Source: Cinnamomum chago (lineage: Eukaryota > Streptophyta > Magnoliopsida > Laurales > Lauraceae). Taken from it: 64,000 nucleotides of DNA. Position numbers and translations under genes: made by a program. Below are positions 46,501 through 57,369 of this stretch, one piece after another. Every line of letters begins with the position of its first letter. Position 1 is the stretch's first letter. The stretch spans positions 27,303,001 to 27,367,000 of the forward strand of contig CP142457.1 in the NCBI GenBank assembly GCA_038049695.1, read 5' to 3'. Below the pieces are notes generated by a model. The model worked only from the letters and a program-made list of their open reading frames with translations, did not search any database and was not told the DNA's origin.

Positions 46501-49500
46501 GAGGTTCAACTTTGCTCTGACTTCTAACTTTATGAGGGACTTGGAAGGGTCAGCCGTAAAACAGTTAATTTTTGGAGATACACCAGTGGGTAATTCACTC
46601 TGATCGCCGTAAAATGCCTCCAACTGGAATGCACTAGTTCTGTGACAAGTAAGCGTTTTAACGCTTGGAATGAATTAGCCCTTCAGGAACAGTATGCTAT
46701 TTGATAGTGTGCAAATGGGACGTTCATCAGATGTAAATCCTATTGAATAAGGAAATGAATGCTGAACCTCATAATCTCTGACCCTGAAAATTGGATGAAG
46801 CATTGTGCAGCACATCCACGAGCCACACACACCCATTCAGTATGCAACTGGGCTCTCTCTTGAACAAATTAGTCAACATTCTCGTGATAGCTGGTATTCT
46901 AGACACGGCCCCACAAGCTCAAGTGAATGAATATTATCCATGCTCGAATGTGAATCAGCCAAAGCCTTTTATAACAGGGAACAACAATCCTGTCCAACTA
47001 ACCATATGAAAGCTGGTCGAACTCATCTCTCTTAATAAAACCATGAACATCTTTCTCATCATCCATCAAGCACTCAATACTAATATGCGTTTCAGCATTT
47101 GCACTCAAAACCTACTTCAACTTCTCACATGCAGCTAGGGGTCACGGCGTAACCAAGTATTTTTGCTCTTCTTTCTGTTCTTTTGACTTTTGGGTTTCTT
47201 GTTATTTTGTCTGGCTGTTTTCTTATTTTCTGTTTGTTTTGAGGTCAGTATATGTCTCTTGTACTGATTTCTTTAGTCAGTGAAAGTCATCATTCAAAAA
47301 AAAAAAAAAACCTTCTCACATGCAGCTCTAAGCCTGGTACACGCCCACACATCCATATTGTACTGCTCCTTTAATTGTGTGGTGAAGTGACTGAACAGAT
47401 CCTCATCGCAATCCTTCCATCCCAAATGATCAAACACATTAGATAGACTCATCATATGGCCAGTCTGGAAAGATGCAACGCACAACTGAGTTTCCCAGTA
47501 GGCAGTGTCAACAAACACAACATTAGTTGGGCCTGAATTGGACTTGTCGGTCTTGTAAATCCCATAACCAAGCACGGTTGCAGTAGAATCATCCATCAAT
47601 TTCAATGGTTTCAATCCAGCAATTGCCGCAGCATTCAAATAAGCTTGCCTCTGAAAATAAGTGAAATATGCAGGAATACCTATAATGCAATCTGACACCG
47701 ATGTCTCCACGTTCTTCTCTTCTGCGTGTTTCAAGTGAGCAAAAAGCATTGCGAATATCTGAACTGGCGTGAACATATGGGTTTCACCCATTTACTGCAA
47801 ATGAACCAATATCTCCCTGCCTGGACCTTCCTTCCAATGTTTCAAAGGGGAGGCACCCAAGCTCTTCCTGGACATCTGATTGGCTGAAATTTCGTCCAAT
47901 CAAACTCCTCACCTGAGAGTTTGTAGATTTTGGATTCATCATCGACAATCTCCCCCGGCTGAGCCTACAGAGGCATTGCTTATTGCTGAAGGAGACCACA
48001 GCCGGGGTCTTGTGCGTCGACTCATCATTTAACAAGACGTCAATACCATGTTGCTTTGCAACTGCAATGACATCTCATTGCCAATGTCAAACCCCACGAC
48101 ACTCATCTTGATGTCTATTGATCATGAACTTTTTTTTTTTTTTTTGATAATAGTAAAATTTATTAATAAGAGGGAAAACCCAAAAGAATAAAGTACAGGA
48201 GGAAACTCAAAACAAACTATACATCAAAGAATAAAGAAGGACGAAGGACGAAGCACTCCTTCCTTAGCGAGGATATCAGCCGAATCATTGGCCTTACGTA
48301 ACACATGATAAAGGACAGCATCCAAGTGACTCGAGATATCTTGCACTTCCTCCACCACATCAGCCAACGGCCAAGGATAAGAACAATTGCCTAAGCTCCA
48401 CTGAATGGCAGAAAATGAATCTCCTTCAATGATTATTTTAGAAACTTCCATCTTACGTAGCTCACGGCAACCAACCAATAGAGCATTCATTTTAGATTCA
48501 TTAGCATCTAGAGAATCTACCGGCCCAGAAAAATTCCTTACAGTAATGCCATTCTAGTCTCTAATGACACCTCCAATACCACCTCTTTCAATGGCTTGAA
48601 CATAACTTCCATCGAAGTTTAATTTGAGAAAACTCTCAGGAGGACATTCCCAAGAAACACTATTTAAAAATTTAGAGACCCACCCACCTTGAAAGTGAGC
48701 TGCCCATGATCTACTTAAATCCTCCAGACACACCCCTTTAAACTCTTTTCTTAAAAACACCCACTCTGAAACAGACCAGATAATAGATGCAACAACATCC
48801 GCCACCGAATTACTCTTATTGATCATAAACTTTCAACTCCACATTCTAAAAGATCAAACTTTTTCTATAAAGCAAAAGACTCAATCCACATCACAATTAG
48901 AACATTTGAGTTCAAGAAACCCTAGATTCAGAACCATGAGCTAAACATCAGGAAATCGTCAAAATTAGAAAGAAAACACTTGTTGAAAAAACCCTAGATT
49001 TCATAACCATGAGCTAAAGCATCAGGAAATCATCAAAATTAGAAAGAAAACACTCGTTGAAAAAACCCTAGATTTCAGAACCATGAGCTAAAGCAGCAGG
49101 AAATCCTTTTGCTGAAAGGAAATCGATTGACTTTGCAGAAGAAACTGAAAGCACTGGAAAAGAAAACCAAAATGCCATGAATTTTGGGTTCAATCTACTT
49201 GCGAATAAGCCTTATACTCACAAAATTTTATGGAATTCTTCTCGAGTTTTCAGAGATAAAGAGGATTTCACAACTGCAAGCAGAAATAGAAGAAATTTGC
49301 CTTTGTTTTTGGGAAAAAAATGAATTCTGTTACAAAGAGCGCTCAAAATCGAAAAGCTTGGTTTTAACAATCACAATCGCAAAAATGTCCTTAATTTGCA
49401 GAACATCTATAGAATCCAGCTCTAATTGGATTGCACAAGAGGAATGGTTTGAGAGAAAGGAAATCAAGAGGAAGAGAGAGTGTAAAGAGACCCTAAAACC

Positions 49501-52500
49501 AGAAAGGATATTGCGGGAAATGAGCAGTTCTGATTCTTATTAGAGAAAATGAATGAGAGAGAGGAAGACGAATTGTTTAGTGAATATACGAAGTCGGATC
49601 AACAAAATGAAGATTGATTCCTACACGGTTACACCTCAAACCTAAACACATTTTGGAGAAAAATAAGAACAAATCTCTTGTGTCCACAGTAAGCATCTCA
49701 CCTTATGCATTATTATACATCACCCCAGGCACATTAGTCTTTCATTCTGTCAAAATGTTAAATCACTGGCAATTTTGAGTACATCAGAATTCACTCTTAC
49801 AACATACAATAATTCACTTTCCTCTTTGTTTTGCCTGTAGTGGTAAGAGAAGAGAGGGGTCCATATGGTGACCCTCAGCACCCCTATTTGTACGAGGAAG
49901 AGGATGCATGGATGGCACCAGGATTCGTTAACCAATTTTACGAAGTAAGCAATGGTTTTTTAATATTGTCAATTGGAACAAATATTTATATCTGTTGGCA
50001 ATAAGCCTTTCTCTATGGCAGGTTCCTGATTACTGGAAGACGTATGCACATGAAGTAGATCAGGAACGTGAGATGTGGTTGAACTCCTTCTACAAAGCAC
50101 CTCTTAGGCTTCCTATGCCTGCTGAGCTAGAATACTGGTGGGAGAATGGTATGAATCTCTTCATTTTTAGTAAGTTGCATGTATCAGTACCCGGTCTCAC
50201 ATTTAGAACCAATGATACTCATGCTGACTTTCAGTATATGCCATATTGCAAATGGTTTTAACATTTTGGCAGAATGGCACATTATCCATTCTTCTCTGAG
50301 TTTGGACTTTGGAGCATGGAATTTGGAAACTTCATTACCAGGGATGCTTCTTTTCTTCTCCTTTTTACCACAAATAGTTATCTGTGGCAGTCGGTGACTT
50401 CCATTGGTGCATGGATGCTGGCATCCGATTTCCAAACCAAACAAAAATGTGCAGTGGAATGGTCCATTTTGCCAAAGTTCTTGTAGAGATCGTGAAATTG
50501 GTTACATTTACTTGGAAAATATTCAATAATCATGAAGTTTGTTACACTAATGCACTTTATTAGTTTGTTTATGTCTGTGTGTGTGTGTGGGCTCATGATC
50601 TAGTGCAATAAGCTAAGGGTGTGACATGTTGTGATGTATGTACTTGGGTGCTCCTCTGAGGAAGTCACCCCCTCACATGCACTACCCTCTCATGAATTTA
50701 CGTAAGCCCAAATTTGACATGGATCCAACTGTTACTGACCATTGGATTGAAATCCAAAAAAGATGATATATTTCTAAAGCATTAAACTTAGGGCCTTAGA
50801 TCAAGGGGTTAGGATGATCTAATGGGGGTGATATTTTGCACATGCATAGGGTCTCTTCAAGACCTTTCCATCTCCCACCTCCACTGTGATTGTCATGGGC
50901 CCTGGTGAGTTCATTGCACCCATCGCACTGGATCAGCTTCCATATATGTGTGAGCGCGCAAATGTTAGAAATTTTCATATGAGAGGTTACTCTCGGTTAT
51001 TGTGAGGTAAAAATTTTAGTACTTCATTGGACCTATGTATCATCAATCCAACCCGCTCACACTGACCTACCCTCCATGAGTTGGCAATAACCATAATAAT
51101 ACATCTGAATTATACTCACTGTTGGGTTGGATTTCATAAAAAAAAATGTTACCAGAGAAACCATTGACTTTGGGGCTCTTAAATCAATGGGGAACCAATT
51201 GTTTTTTTTTTTTTTCCTCCCAAAATCCAATCCACAATGTGACCTTGTCATCATCACACTGTCCCTCCATGATTGGCATGCATCCTACTGGGGTCCCAAA
51301 AGGGGCTTACATTTTAACCTCTCATAGAAACCATGAGAGGTGCTTCTTGGATGAAAATTGTGGTATAATAGATAGATATAAAGATCCATAGATGGATAGG
51401 CATTAGGCAAAAGGGAAGTTTTGGTGGGTATTAAGGTCCCATTGGTGGATGTAGAGAATATGACTATGGGAGAATCCCACTAGTTCGTGAAACAAGAAAA
51501 AACTAAGGTTGGAGAGTCATCTTATGGAGAATCACCACTTTTATCCGGTAGTGATTCTCCTGTATTTGAATTTCAGTGGTTCATGTAGGAGAATACCATT
51601 TTAAAATATTTTGTAAAGTAAATATTTATTAAATAGTTAAATATTAGTTCTTATTAACAAAAAAGAAATCAATGTCACATGAGAAATGGTGTATTTTCTA
51701 CTCCCTTGATGAGAAAACATTTTCTTCTGCTTTTTGAAAAAGTAATACTGTTTGTAAAAAAGAAAGGAAGAAAGTAAAAACTCTTCAAATATGTTAACAA
51801 TATTCAATCAAATGGTGATCTCTGGTAATATTTTCATGGTCATTGTGTAATTAATTATAGTTACAAATTTGTTCTTTTTGGCTTGTACATTTGACTCATG
51901 GTTCATCCTTATCACTAGTCCGAACCTCAGTTATTGTGAATGCCTTGTCATAATGGATGTCATAATGGATGGTTACCTGTCTTCTTGTGTTTTAGGTCAC
52001 AATGGTACTCCAAAATACACTATATGGGATTGCCTCACATCCTTGTCAGCCTTAACACAAATATTTTTTTTTTTGGTTGAATCAAAAAGAAAAAAGTATA
52101 TCACCTATTATGGTTTCCAATTTCTGCACTGGTTCAGCCAAGTGGAGAAGCCGAGTCTGAAAATATTTGAACGGATTGCATTTTAAGGCACTGCAAAGAA
52201 TAATCTTGATACGCTTCTACGAACAATTGTATGATTATGTTTCACATTGTTTGCTTCTTCAGATGAGAGCCCCGAGTTTATTCTTATTAACAAGGAACCA
52301 GAGCCCGACCCGGACGACCCGTCAAAACTAGTATATACAGAAGATCCGCTCATTCTGCATACGCCCTCTGGACGACTGATAAATTATGTGGATGATGAGG
52401 AACATGGGGTCCGCTTATTTTGGCAGCCGCCACTCAAAGAGGGTGAAGATGTGGACCCTGAAAAGGCCGTATTCTTACCTCTTGGTTATGATGAATTCTT

Positions 52501-54472
52501 TGGGCGGGCTGTGCCAGGAGAAAAGAAGGAAGGGAAATTGAAGCAGTGGATAACATCACTCGAAAATAAATTAATGCCAATGTTTGATAGACTGGAAAAG
52601 TGGGGTGAAGAGAAGAAGAAACAGAGCGAAATTAAAAGCGAAATTTTCGAAATGGAGCTTGAGCTCAAGGAGGCTGAATTATGCCTCGAAGAACAAATGA
52701 AAGAGTTGGACATGTTGCTTAAGATGAAGCAGAAAGAGGAGGAGAAAAAAGCGGCAATGGGTCAGATTGATGAAGAGAATGCTTCTGCTTCTGTCGTGGA
52801 GAAACTCCTGGATTCAGATGAGGAAGAAGACGTGGAAGAGGAGGGTGAAGAGTCACCGACAAGTTTTGGCTCTGTTATTGGAGGGGAAGAAAAGAAAGAC
52901 ACGACAAAGGGTGATAAGAATGGAAAGAGTCCCGGGATGTCTCCATTTGCTGCTACTTCATTGTCGTTTGCTGGCAATATCTCTTTGTTGGTGAGTTACT
53001 CTTCTCATGACTAGAGCCGCTGCTGCTTCTTTTTGGAGCTACCATAGTTTTGTTCTCAAGTCTTGGTCAACTTAGTTGTCAGATGACCTGTAAGTTTGAA
53101 AAAACTTGGGTTGCATTTGGTTCCTTGCCGTTTGACTGCAGAGAAAATTCTCCCTGTTTTCATCATCTCTTACTGATGGAAGCCCCAATATTTGGAGTGT
53201 TCATGGGCTGGGCCAAACCAGGCCCAAGTTGTTTTGGGTTGGGTTTGGACATATAAACTGGGCCCAATTAGTATTTGGGATGGGCTTGGATTAAGCGATG
53301 GCCCAAAGCCAGCCCGCATAATGAGTGCTAGTAATTTGCAGATATTTTCCAAACGAGTGGTAGAAAGCTCGGTTCTGCCTAACCCGACCTGTCCCAATTG
53401 ACTAGAGGGGCTGGCTTGGGCCTCACTTTTATGACCTGTGTTGGGCTCGGGCCAATCTTTCTAAGTTGGAACGGGCCTGGATATGCCCAGCCCTGCCCAT
53501 GAACACCCTTAACCAATATCAGGTGAGTTTTTCTTTGGTTCTAGAAAGTGGTGCAGCCAAATGCAACTGCTGTTTTTTACCTGCCCACGTGTATGTGACT
53601 GTGTGTGCATGCAACTGCTGTTTTGTGTGTGTATTCCCCCCACACATGGCCCGACCCATAATCAAACATCCCGACCCATGTTCAACCATCCAGACTGTTG
53701 TTTTGACGGGTCCATTAATGACATACTAAGAATCTGATTGGAAAATATTTTAACTACCCATTCTTTGGCCTCTCTTCTGTACTGCTGTATCTGGTACACC
53801 ATCTTTGTAGGCCGTTGATGGGCATCCTACATTCGTACTGGATCCTGATCACGTCAACAGTCGGGATAACTTAATTTACAATTTACACAGAATGGAGAGG
53901 GATCAAAATATCATTTGGTTGCTTGACTGCATGAACTAATTGTCTACTCAGTCTTTAGCAATAGCGCGCCATGTTGGATTTCACCAAAAGTGTCTGTGAA
54001 AAGATTTGGATGTAATTCATTTTTCTGTAGGATTCCTTTATTATCTTTTTGGACTCACTTTTTTATTTTATTTTATTTTGTGGTTCCGTTCAATCTGCAG
54101 GAATCCTTTCTTTCATGGAAGAACGGAAGAAAATGGCCTGTAACCGCAAAGCATTGCGATCATTCGAGTCTCAAAAGTTCTGCGGGTCCTGAAACAGTGA
54201 ATTTTTTGCATTTTCCTCATTCAGTTGGCCCACAAGCAAGTTTGAGAGCAGCTCAAGCACGACGTAGGTATCATAGGGTAAATGGTAGGCTCTCTCAATT
54301 GCATTCGCTTGCTCGGATCTTGTGTAGTTCTCAATCTTCAATGAGGATGAAGAGAAGTTCAAGCGTGGAAAGATCACGAGGCCGTCGTGGCGGGGTGAAA
54401 AATCATCTCAACATTCTATCAATGCATGTACCTATTCCTCATTTGGAGTCTTGCGTTGATGCTTTTACTTAG
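37520..54472 (+). CDS. TIC100: TIC100 (EMB1211), MORN-repeat component of the chloroplast inner-envelope translocon
   Basis: TIC100 acts with TIC20, TIC56 and plastid-encoded TIC214 in the 1-MDa inner-envelope import complex. Eleven exons join in frame at GT-AG sites: 37520-38124, 38413-38484, 38999-39088, 39443-39616, 39710-39800, 40463-40525, 40620-40686, 49841-49944, 50022-50148, 52263-52990, 54101-54472, giving 830 codons before TAG. Arabidopsis TIC100 is slightly longer. Residues 1-100 are acidic and serine-rich. A conserved block near 110-200 includes DLMEIWADAPVEMTKPGWDP. MORN repeats lie at 203-226 (YEGTVWDDLAHGKGVY), 227-250 (YEGEWLQNNMEGHGVV) and about 319-352 (YAGQWKHSRMHGCGVYEVN). 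Another conserved block is WLNSFYKAPLRLPMPAELEY (about 440-460). An E/K-rich coiled coil (about 560-640) and an acidic stretch follow. A second in-frame ATG at codon 7 is an alternative start. All exons appear intact. Confidence 0.93.
38139..38250. repeat. ~60-bp tandem duplication in TIC100 intron 1
   Basis: TTTGTTTTRGTTTWCATTGA and the following ATCTTATCTTTCATGGGTTTT occur twice in a row with few differences. It has no effect on splice sites. Confidence 0.75.
41902..42162 (+). repeat. Direct repeat, left copy (partner at 44,022-44,250)
   Basis: Shares with the partner CCTTATGGGCTTGATTAG, CGATTAAGG...GGACTGATTTGG, AATAAAATYCAGCACATTT and ATCAAAAGGCCATT...GGGCCTGATCA in the same order and orientation, at roughly 75-80 percent identity by eye. 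No LTR termini or coding were recognised. Confidence 0.75.
42180..42850 (-). other. Unrecognised coding-like stretch, acidic on the minus strand
   Basis: From about 42,830 to 42,430 the minus strand reads as a nearly continuous acidic protein-like sequence (for example DIIEYPIYDDESDEDRDEVL and YEYQEYDETPFVIIKQIEQL) with at least one frame change. I do not recognise the family. It lies between the two direct repeats of this intron and could be part of a decayed mobile element. Confidence 0.3.
43577..44003. mobile_element. hAT-like MITE in TIC100 intron 7
   Basis: Terminal inverted repeats TAGTTGTCAATTC and GGATTGACAACTA bound a 427-bp non-coding element rich in GGAACGTTCCG and CCGGAATGG motifs near its ends. 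A TAG...CTA terminus is typical of hAT. The flanks ataattga and tgctgttt do not give a clean 8-bp duplication. A (TA)n run lies near 43,678-43,694. Confidence 0.75.
44022..44250 (+). repeat. Direct repeat, right copy (partner at 41,902-42,162)
   Basis: Begins directly to the right of the hAT-like MITE with CCTTATGGGCTTGATTAGAT and parallels the left copy through GGGCCTGATCAATC. Confidence 0.75.
45988..46215. repeat. 136-bp tandem duplication inside the HSP pseudogene
   Basis: TTCTTTGGTTTGCTCCATGA through TTTGACATCCCACYAT occurs at 45,988 and again at 46,124. It duplicates the segment coding for the LAHQDRVMEQTKE region of the former protein. Confidence 0.85.
47137..47311 (+). mobile_element. 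Short poly(A) retroposon with 16-bp target duplication
   Basis: A 175-bp insert ending in about 15 A's is flanked by the perfect direct repeat CTTCTCACATGCAGCT (47,121-47,136 and 47,312-47,327). It sits in the HSP pseudogene on the opposite strand. The body (starting AGGGGTCACGGCG, ending GTCAGTGAAAGTCATCATTC) has no A/B boxes that I can see, so a 5'-truncated LINE tail is more likely than a tRNA-derived SINE. Confidence 0.82.
48133..48817 (-). mobile_element. 5'-truncated LINE with RNase H domain
   Basis: The insert is flanked by ATTGATCATGAACTTT (48,117) and ATTGATCATAAACTTT (48,818), a 16-bp target duplication with one difference, and has a poly(A) tail seen as a T-run after 48,130. Minus-strand translation gives the C-terminal RNase H of a plant LINE: WECPPESFLKLNFDGSYV, GGIGGVIRD, KIIIEGDSFSAIQWSLG, then VLRKANDSADILAKEG and a stop near 48,224. 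A single in-frame stop follows GGVIRD. Only the last ~0.7 kb of the element is present. It landed in the 5' leader of the HSP pseudogene. Confidence 0.9.
48918..49110. repeat. 72-74-bp tandem array, about 2.7 units
   Basis: Units starting AACCCTAGATT at 48,918, 48,990 and 49,064 each contain CCATGAGCTAAA, CAGGAAATC and AAAATTAGAAAGAAAACACT. It lies to the right of the LINE, beyond the HSP pseudogene. Confidence 0.9.
50149..52262 (+). other. TIC100: TIC100 intron 9
   Basis: This 2.1-kb intron has no firm element. A short inverted repeat (ATGAGAGGTTA near 50,980 and its complement TAACCTCTCAT near 51,316) could mark a ~350-bp MITE, but the match is only about a dozen bases. Confidence 0.5.
53193..53512. 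mobile_element. hAT-like MITE in TIC100 intron 10
   Basis: The left end GGAGTGTTCATGGGCTGGGC and the right end, complementary to GGGTGTTCATGGGC, form inverted repeats. Flanking CCAATATT (53,185-53,192) and CCAATATC (53,513-53,520) give an 8-bp duplication with one mismatch. The 320-bp body is rich in GGGCC/GGCCC blocks and non-coding. Confidence 0.72.
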
Positions 54473-55199
54473 CAAGCTTGTTTTGAAGCAAGTAAAAGGC
54501 AAATTGAGGGAGAAAGGTTTATTTATTTAGGGAAATCCAGTATTCCAAGATTTTAGTTGTCTCAAGAGGAGAAATTTTCTCAGTGCTGCTATTTTTTCCA
54601 TGGAACTTTTTAGAGGGCCTGGTCTTCATTGGTGATTTGTTCTTCAAAAGAGCTCCTATTGTCTGTAACTTATCTGACGGTTGCTATTTTTGAACTCTTC
54701 TAGGCCTTGTCCAGAACTTTTAGAAAGTCTTTTCACTGCTATTTGTTGTCCTCCTGGTAGCTTGCCCTGTAGAATAGTAGGGAGAATAGCCAAATGGGTA
54801 ACTGTTTTTTATTTGAATTAAGGCATACAAACACTCCATGCATGTTGATTTCCAATTAACTTCAAGAATATGGCCATATATGGAGGCCCCAACACATGCC
54901 CACTCTGTAGATGCTGAAGCCTAGCCTAGGCATGAGTGGGTAGTTCATGAAATAAATTGATGGCTGAAGAATGGCTTGGTCTATGGTCCCAAGTTTAATT
55001 AGAGGCCAATTGGCTAGGGTGAAGTAAGCTAAAAAAACAGAGCATTTGTATTTGGGCCTGAAATTTAGGGCCACATGGGCATTGCTGCTTCAGTTCAATC
55101 CACAAGCCTGGCCCTTATAGAAAACATTGGGCTGGAGGTCTAGGCCTACTATGAATCAACCTTTATTATTTTCCACTTAAATAAACAAAGGAATGCTAC
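54473..55199. other. 3' flank of TIC100
   Basis: The first few hundred bases are probably TIC100 3' UTR, although no canonical AATAAA was identified. The rest is non-coding with no recognised repeat. Confidence 0.45.
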
Positions 55200-55438
55200 C
55201 TTGTAAACAATACCAAATCCTCCTTCTCCAAGCTTATTTGCATCCGTAAAGTTGTTGGTTGCAATTGCTACAACGCTAAAACCAAATAATGGAAGCTCTG
55301 AGCCTGCTGTTCCCTTCACACCATCATTCAATGTGTTGCTCCTATCTGAAGAGTCATTGGGTGCTTTTACCCTATTATAAATCCCTTCTTTGTTGTTGTT
55401 CCCCACTTTGTTGTTGTGAATGTTATGCTCCTGACGCT
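55200..55438 (-). pseudogene. Isolated exon of an S-domain (G-type lectin) receptor-like kinase
   Basis: The sequence [20 protein letters not shown] followed by [12 protein letters not shown] is the juxtamembrane end and glycine-rich ATP loop of a plant receptor kinase. It is closest to the S-domain/G-type lectin class, where a small exon ends exactly at this point. The exon keeps both splice sites: AG acceptor just upstream (TATCAATCAG) and GT donor after GTTTACAAG. Neither the lectin exon upstream (to the right) nor further kinase exons downstream (to the left, to 54,480) were found, so this is a non-processed gene fragment. Confidence 0.75.
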
Positions 55439-57369
55439 CTGATTGATATGATAAAAAGAACATTAGTAAGAACGGTAAAAAGGAAAGAGGCCCATTTACA
55501 TAGCATGACCTAAATGTACAGGAACAGTTTCAACCCAAAGGTCCACAAGTTGGGCCAGTCCAATAGGCACCAACATTGTGATTTTTTTCCTTATTTATTG
55601 ATTATTGTCTTTTTAGTGTGGTGGGGAGTTGAAGTTTAGATTTTTACTGGTGCAAGGAAAATAGCAGCAGCAGAGAAACACTATGCTAAGGGATGTAAGC
55701 ATGACAAGCTACTCACAAGCTACCATAGTATAATGCAGAGACAGTAATCTCATGCCATTTCATTCTTCTAAAAGAGGAAGTGTCAAAACAGCTTTGCCTC
55801 CCTCTTTTGGTCAAGTATCCTTCATAAACTACCATTGCGAATTTCTTAACAAATCACTTTTAAACTGACCCTTTGTTACCTCCATGCTAAATCTTGCAGC
55901 ATTTGGGGTGCAGTCTGAGGTGGCGGGACATGGAAAGGTCTTTTCATGGATAAGGGTCAACCAAAAAACTGCTTCTTTGAGATTCACTTCAATTTATCTG
56001 TCACGGCTCAAATTCCAAAAATACAAATCCACCATTTGGACCATGAGATTCAGTAAAATATGCAAAATTATGAGTGTGGTCAAATCATTTTGTAGCAGAA
56101 TTTTTTTAAACCGTTCATCAAGATAAAGAGTACAAGTCCTTTAAGACTAATTCAAACCATTTAATTACCCCAATCAAACCATAATTCCAAAGCAGTCAAA
56201 GCAATCTAATTTATTACAAAACCTTGTCTTCTAATGAAACAAACAAGCTAAATAAATATAGTCTATTCACTCCCGCAGAAGTCAAATCCTATTTGTGTCC
56301 CTTCCTTGCCCTCAAGTTCATCATCTGCGTTGGTAGTTTCCTTGGTTATCTAAAAAATGGACCATTATTAGTGTAAGAACAGAGTGAACTCAGTAGATAG
56401 GGTACATAAGTTTGAACTGCACATGTAAATAACAGTCATACTTTTTGTATCATGATATCAGAAGATTGGTGGTAAACATTGAGTGCAGGCAGCACATGAC
56501 AATAACTTGAATATGAAAAATGCATATGCGTCTTAAAGATCAATGCGTCAAAACATGAATAATAAGACATGATCATGTCTATGTATTATAATAATTCAAT
56601 TTCAATCACAATATGAAAACTTCAACATCAAGTAGCACATCAATCCCACGTGCTTCCTCCAACTAGAAAAAGATCAACGCATTTTACCCGTGTAGCCAGG
56701 GTCAACTGGTATTGCAGATTGAACTTCATCTTATAACTTAATTTTTCTCAAGGAAAAAAAAAAAAAAACCAACAAAAGAGCTGAGATCCACTAGAAAACC
56801 AAGAAAGGAGCAACACAAGACTAAACTATGCATCAAAAGAAAGAAAAGAGTGAAAAACTCTTTCCCTTGTATGACCATTCATCAAAACATTAGCCTCTCA
56901 TCATATAATGTTACCAAATTATGTAACAACTATATACCTACCTTTAGAGCTTTAAACACAATTAGAAATCAAATTAGGGCTTCTAGGTTAGAATCCAAGC
57001 TTTTCCCTAACTATCCCTAACTTTCTCTCTAAAATTGGGTGTGGGACCCAATAGATGTAAGATATAAAGTTGGTTGAATGTTTTCCTTGAACTAAAATTA
57101 TAACACATGTCATAACAAGAGTTTTTTTTGCAACACATGTCATGCAAATACAATTAATTCACAACACAACACATGTCATGCTGCTATTTACCAAGTGGAA
57201 ATAGGGGACACAACACTTTTTAATATTTGGTATGATTAATTTAATTGCTTTCTTTAGATTTATTTATTACTAACTAAAGCCCACATGCTTAATTAAACTT
57301 TCTTAATTAATTATTTGCGATCTAATGAGTGTACTTTATATTTTTAAGAATCACTAAAACCCCTTATAA
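55439..57369. other. Intergenic, no firm feature
   Basis: No gene recognised. Two short minus-strand stretches near 56,280-56,355 and 56,690-56,740 have exon-like ends but no recognisable product. An A-run lies at 56,753-56,767. Confidence 0.45.

Larger units (their letters stand above)
45433..48106 (-). pseudogene. Processed pseudogene of HSP70-14/15 (HSP110/SSE-type chaperone)
   Basis: The functional relatives are cytosolic HSP110-type HSP70s that serve as nucleotide-exchange factors. The start codon (48,106) opens MSVVGFDIGNE, and VLLNDESTHKTPAVVSFSNK follows after a frameshift. The next parts are MMNPKSTNSQVRSLIGRNFS, SDCIIGIPAYFT, LMDDSTATVLGYGIYKTD, SIECLMDDEKDVHGFIKR, KLNLHGIVAVQCTSLMEDE and DRVMEQTKE. 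The C-terminal NECSKAEQWLEEKMQLQNSL ends at a stop at 45,433. Without the 175-bp insert at 47,137 it spans about 2.5 kb, the size of the whole CDS (about 830 codons), so introns are absent. A T-run at 45,394-45,408 is a poly(A) tract about 25 nt past the stop. A 136-bp internal tandem duplication lies at about 45,988-46,215. Frameshifts are numerous. Confidence 0.85.
40687..49840 (+). other. TIC100: TIC100 intron 7 (9.15 kb), host to nested insertions
   Basis: The intron splits the codon for the Met in the NKPDG|MVREER segment: exon 7 ends GATGGAA with donor GTACAT, and exon 8 follows acceptor CCTGTAG. Its size comes from accumulated elements: a pair of direct repeats, an hAT-like MITE, an antisense processed pseudogene with two later retroposon insertions, and a tandem array. 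The stretch 40,690-41,900 has no recognised element. Confidence 0.9.

Noticed and set aside
50977-51337. Possible MITE in TIC100 intron 9
   Set aside because: Only about twelve bases of inverted similarity and no target duplication; could be chance.
56280-56740. Two exon-like minus-strand stretches (ITKETTNADDELEGKEG... and DEVQSAIPVDPGYTG) with plausible splice sites
   Set aside because: Too short to identify, and no further exons were found on either side. Chance splice motifs are common in A/T-rich DNA.
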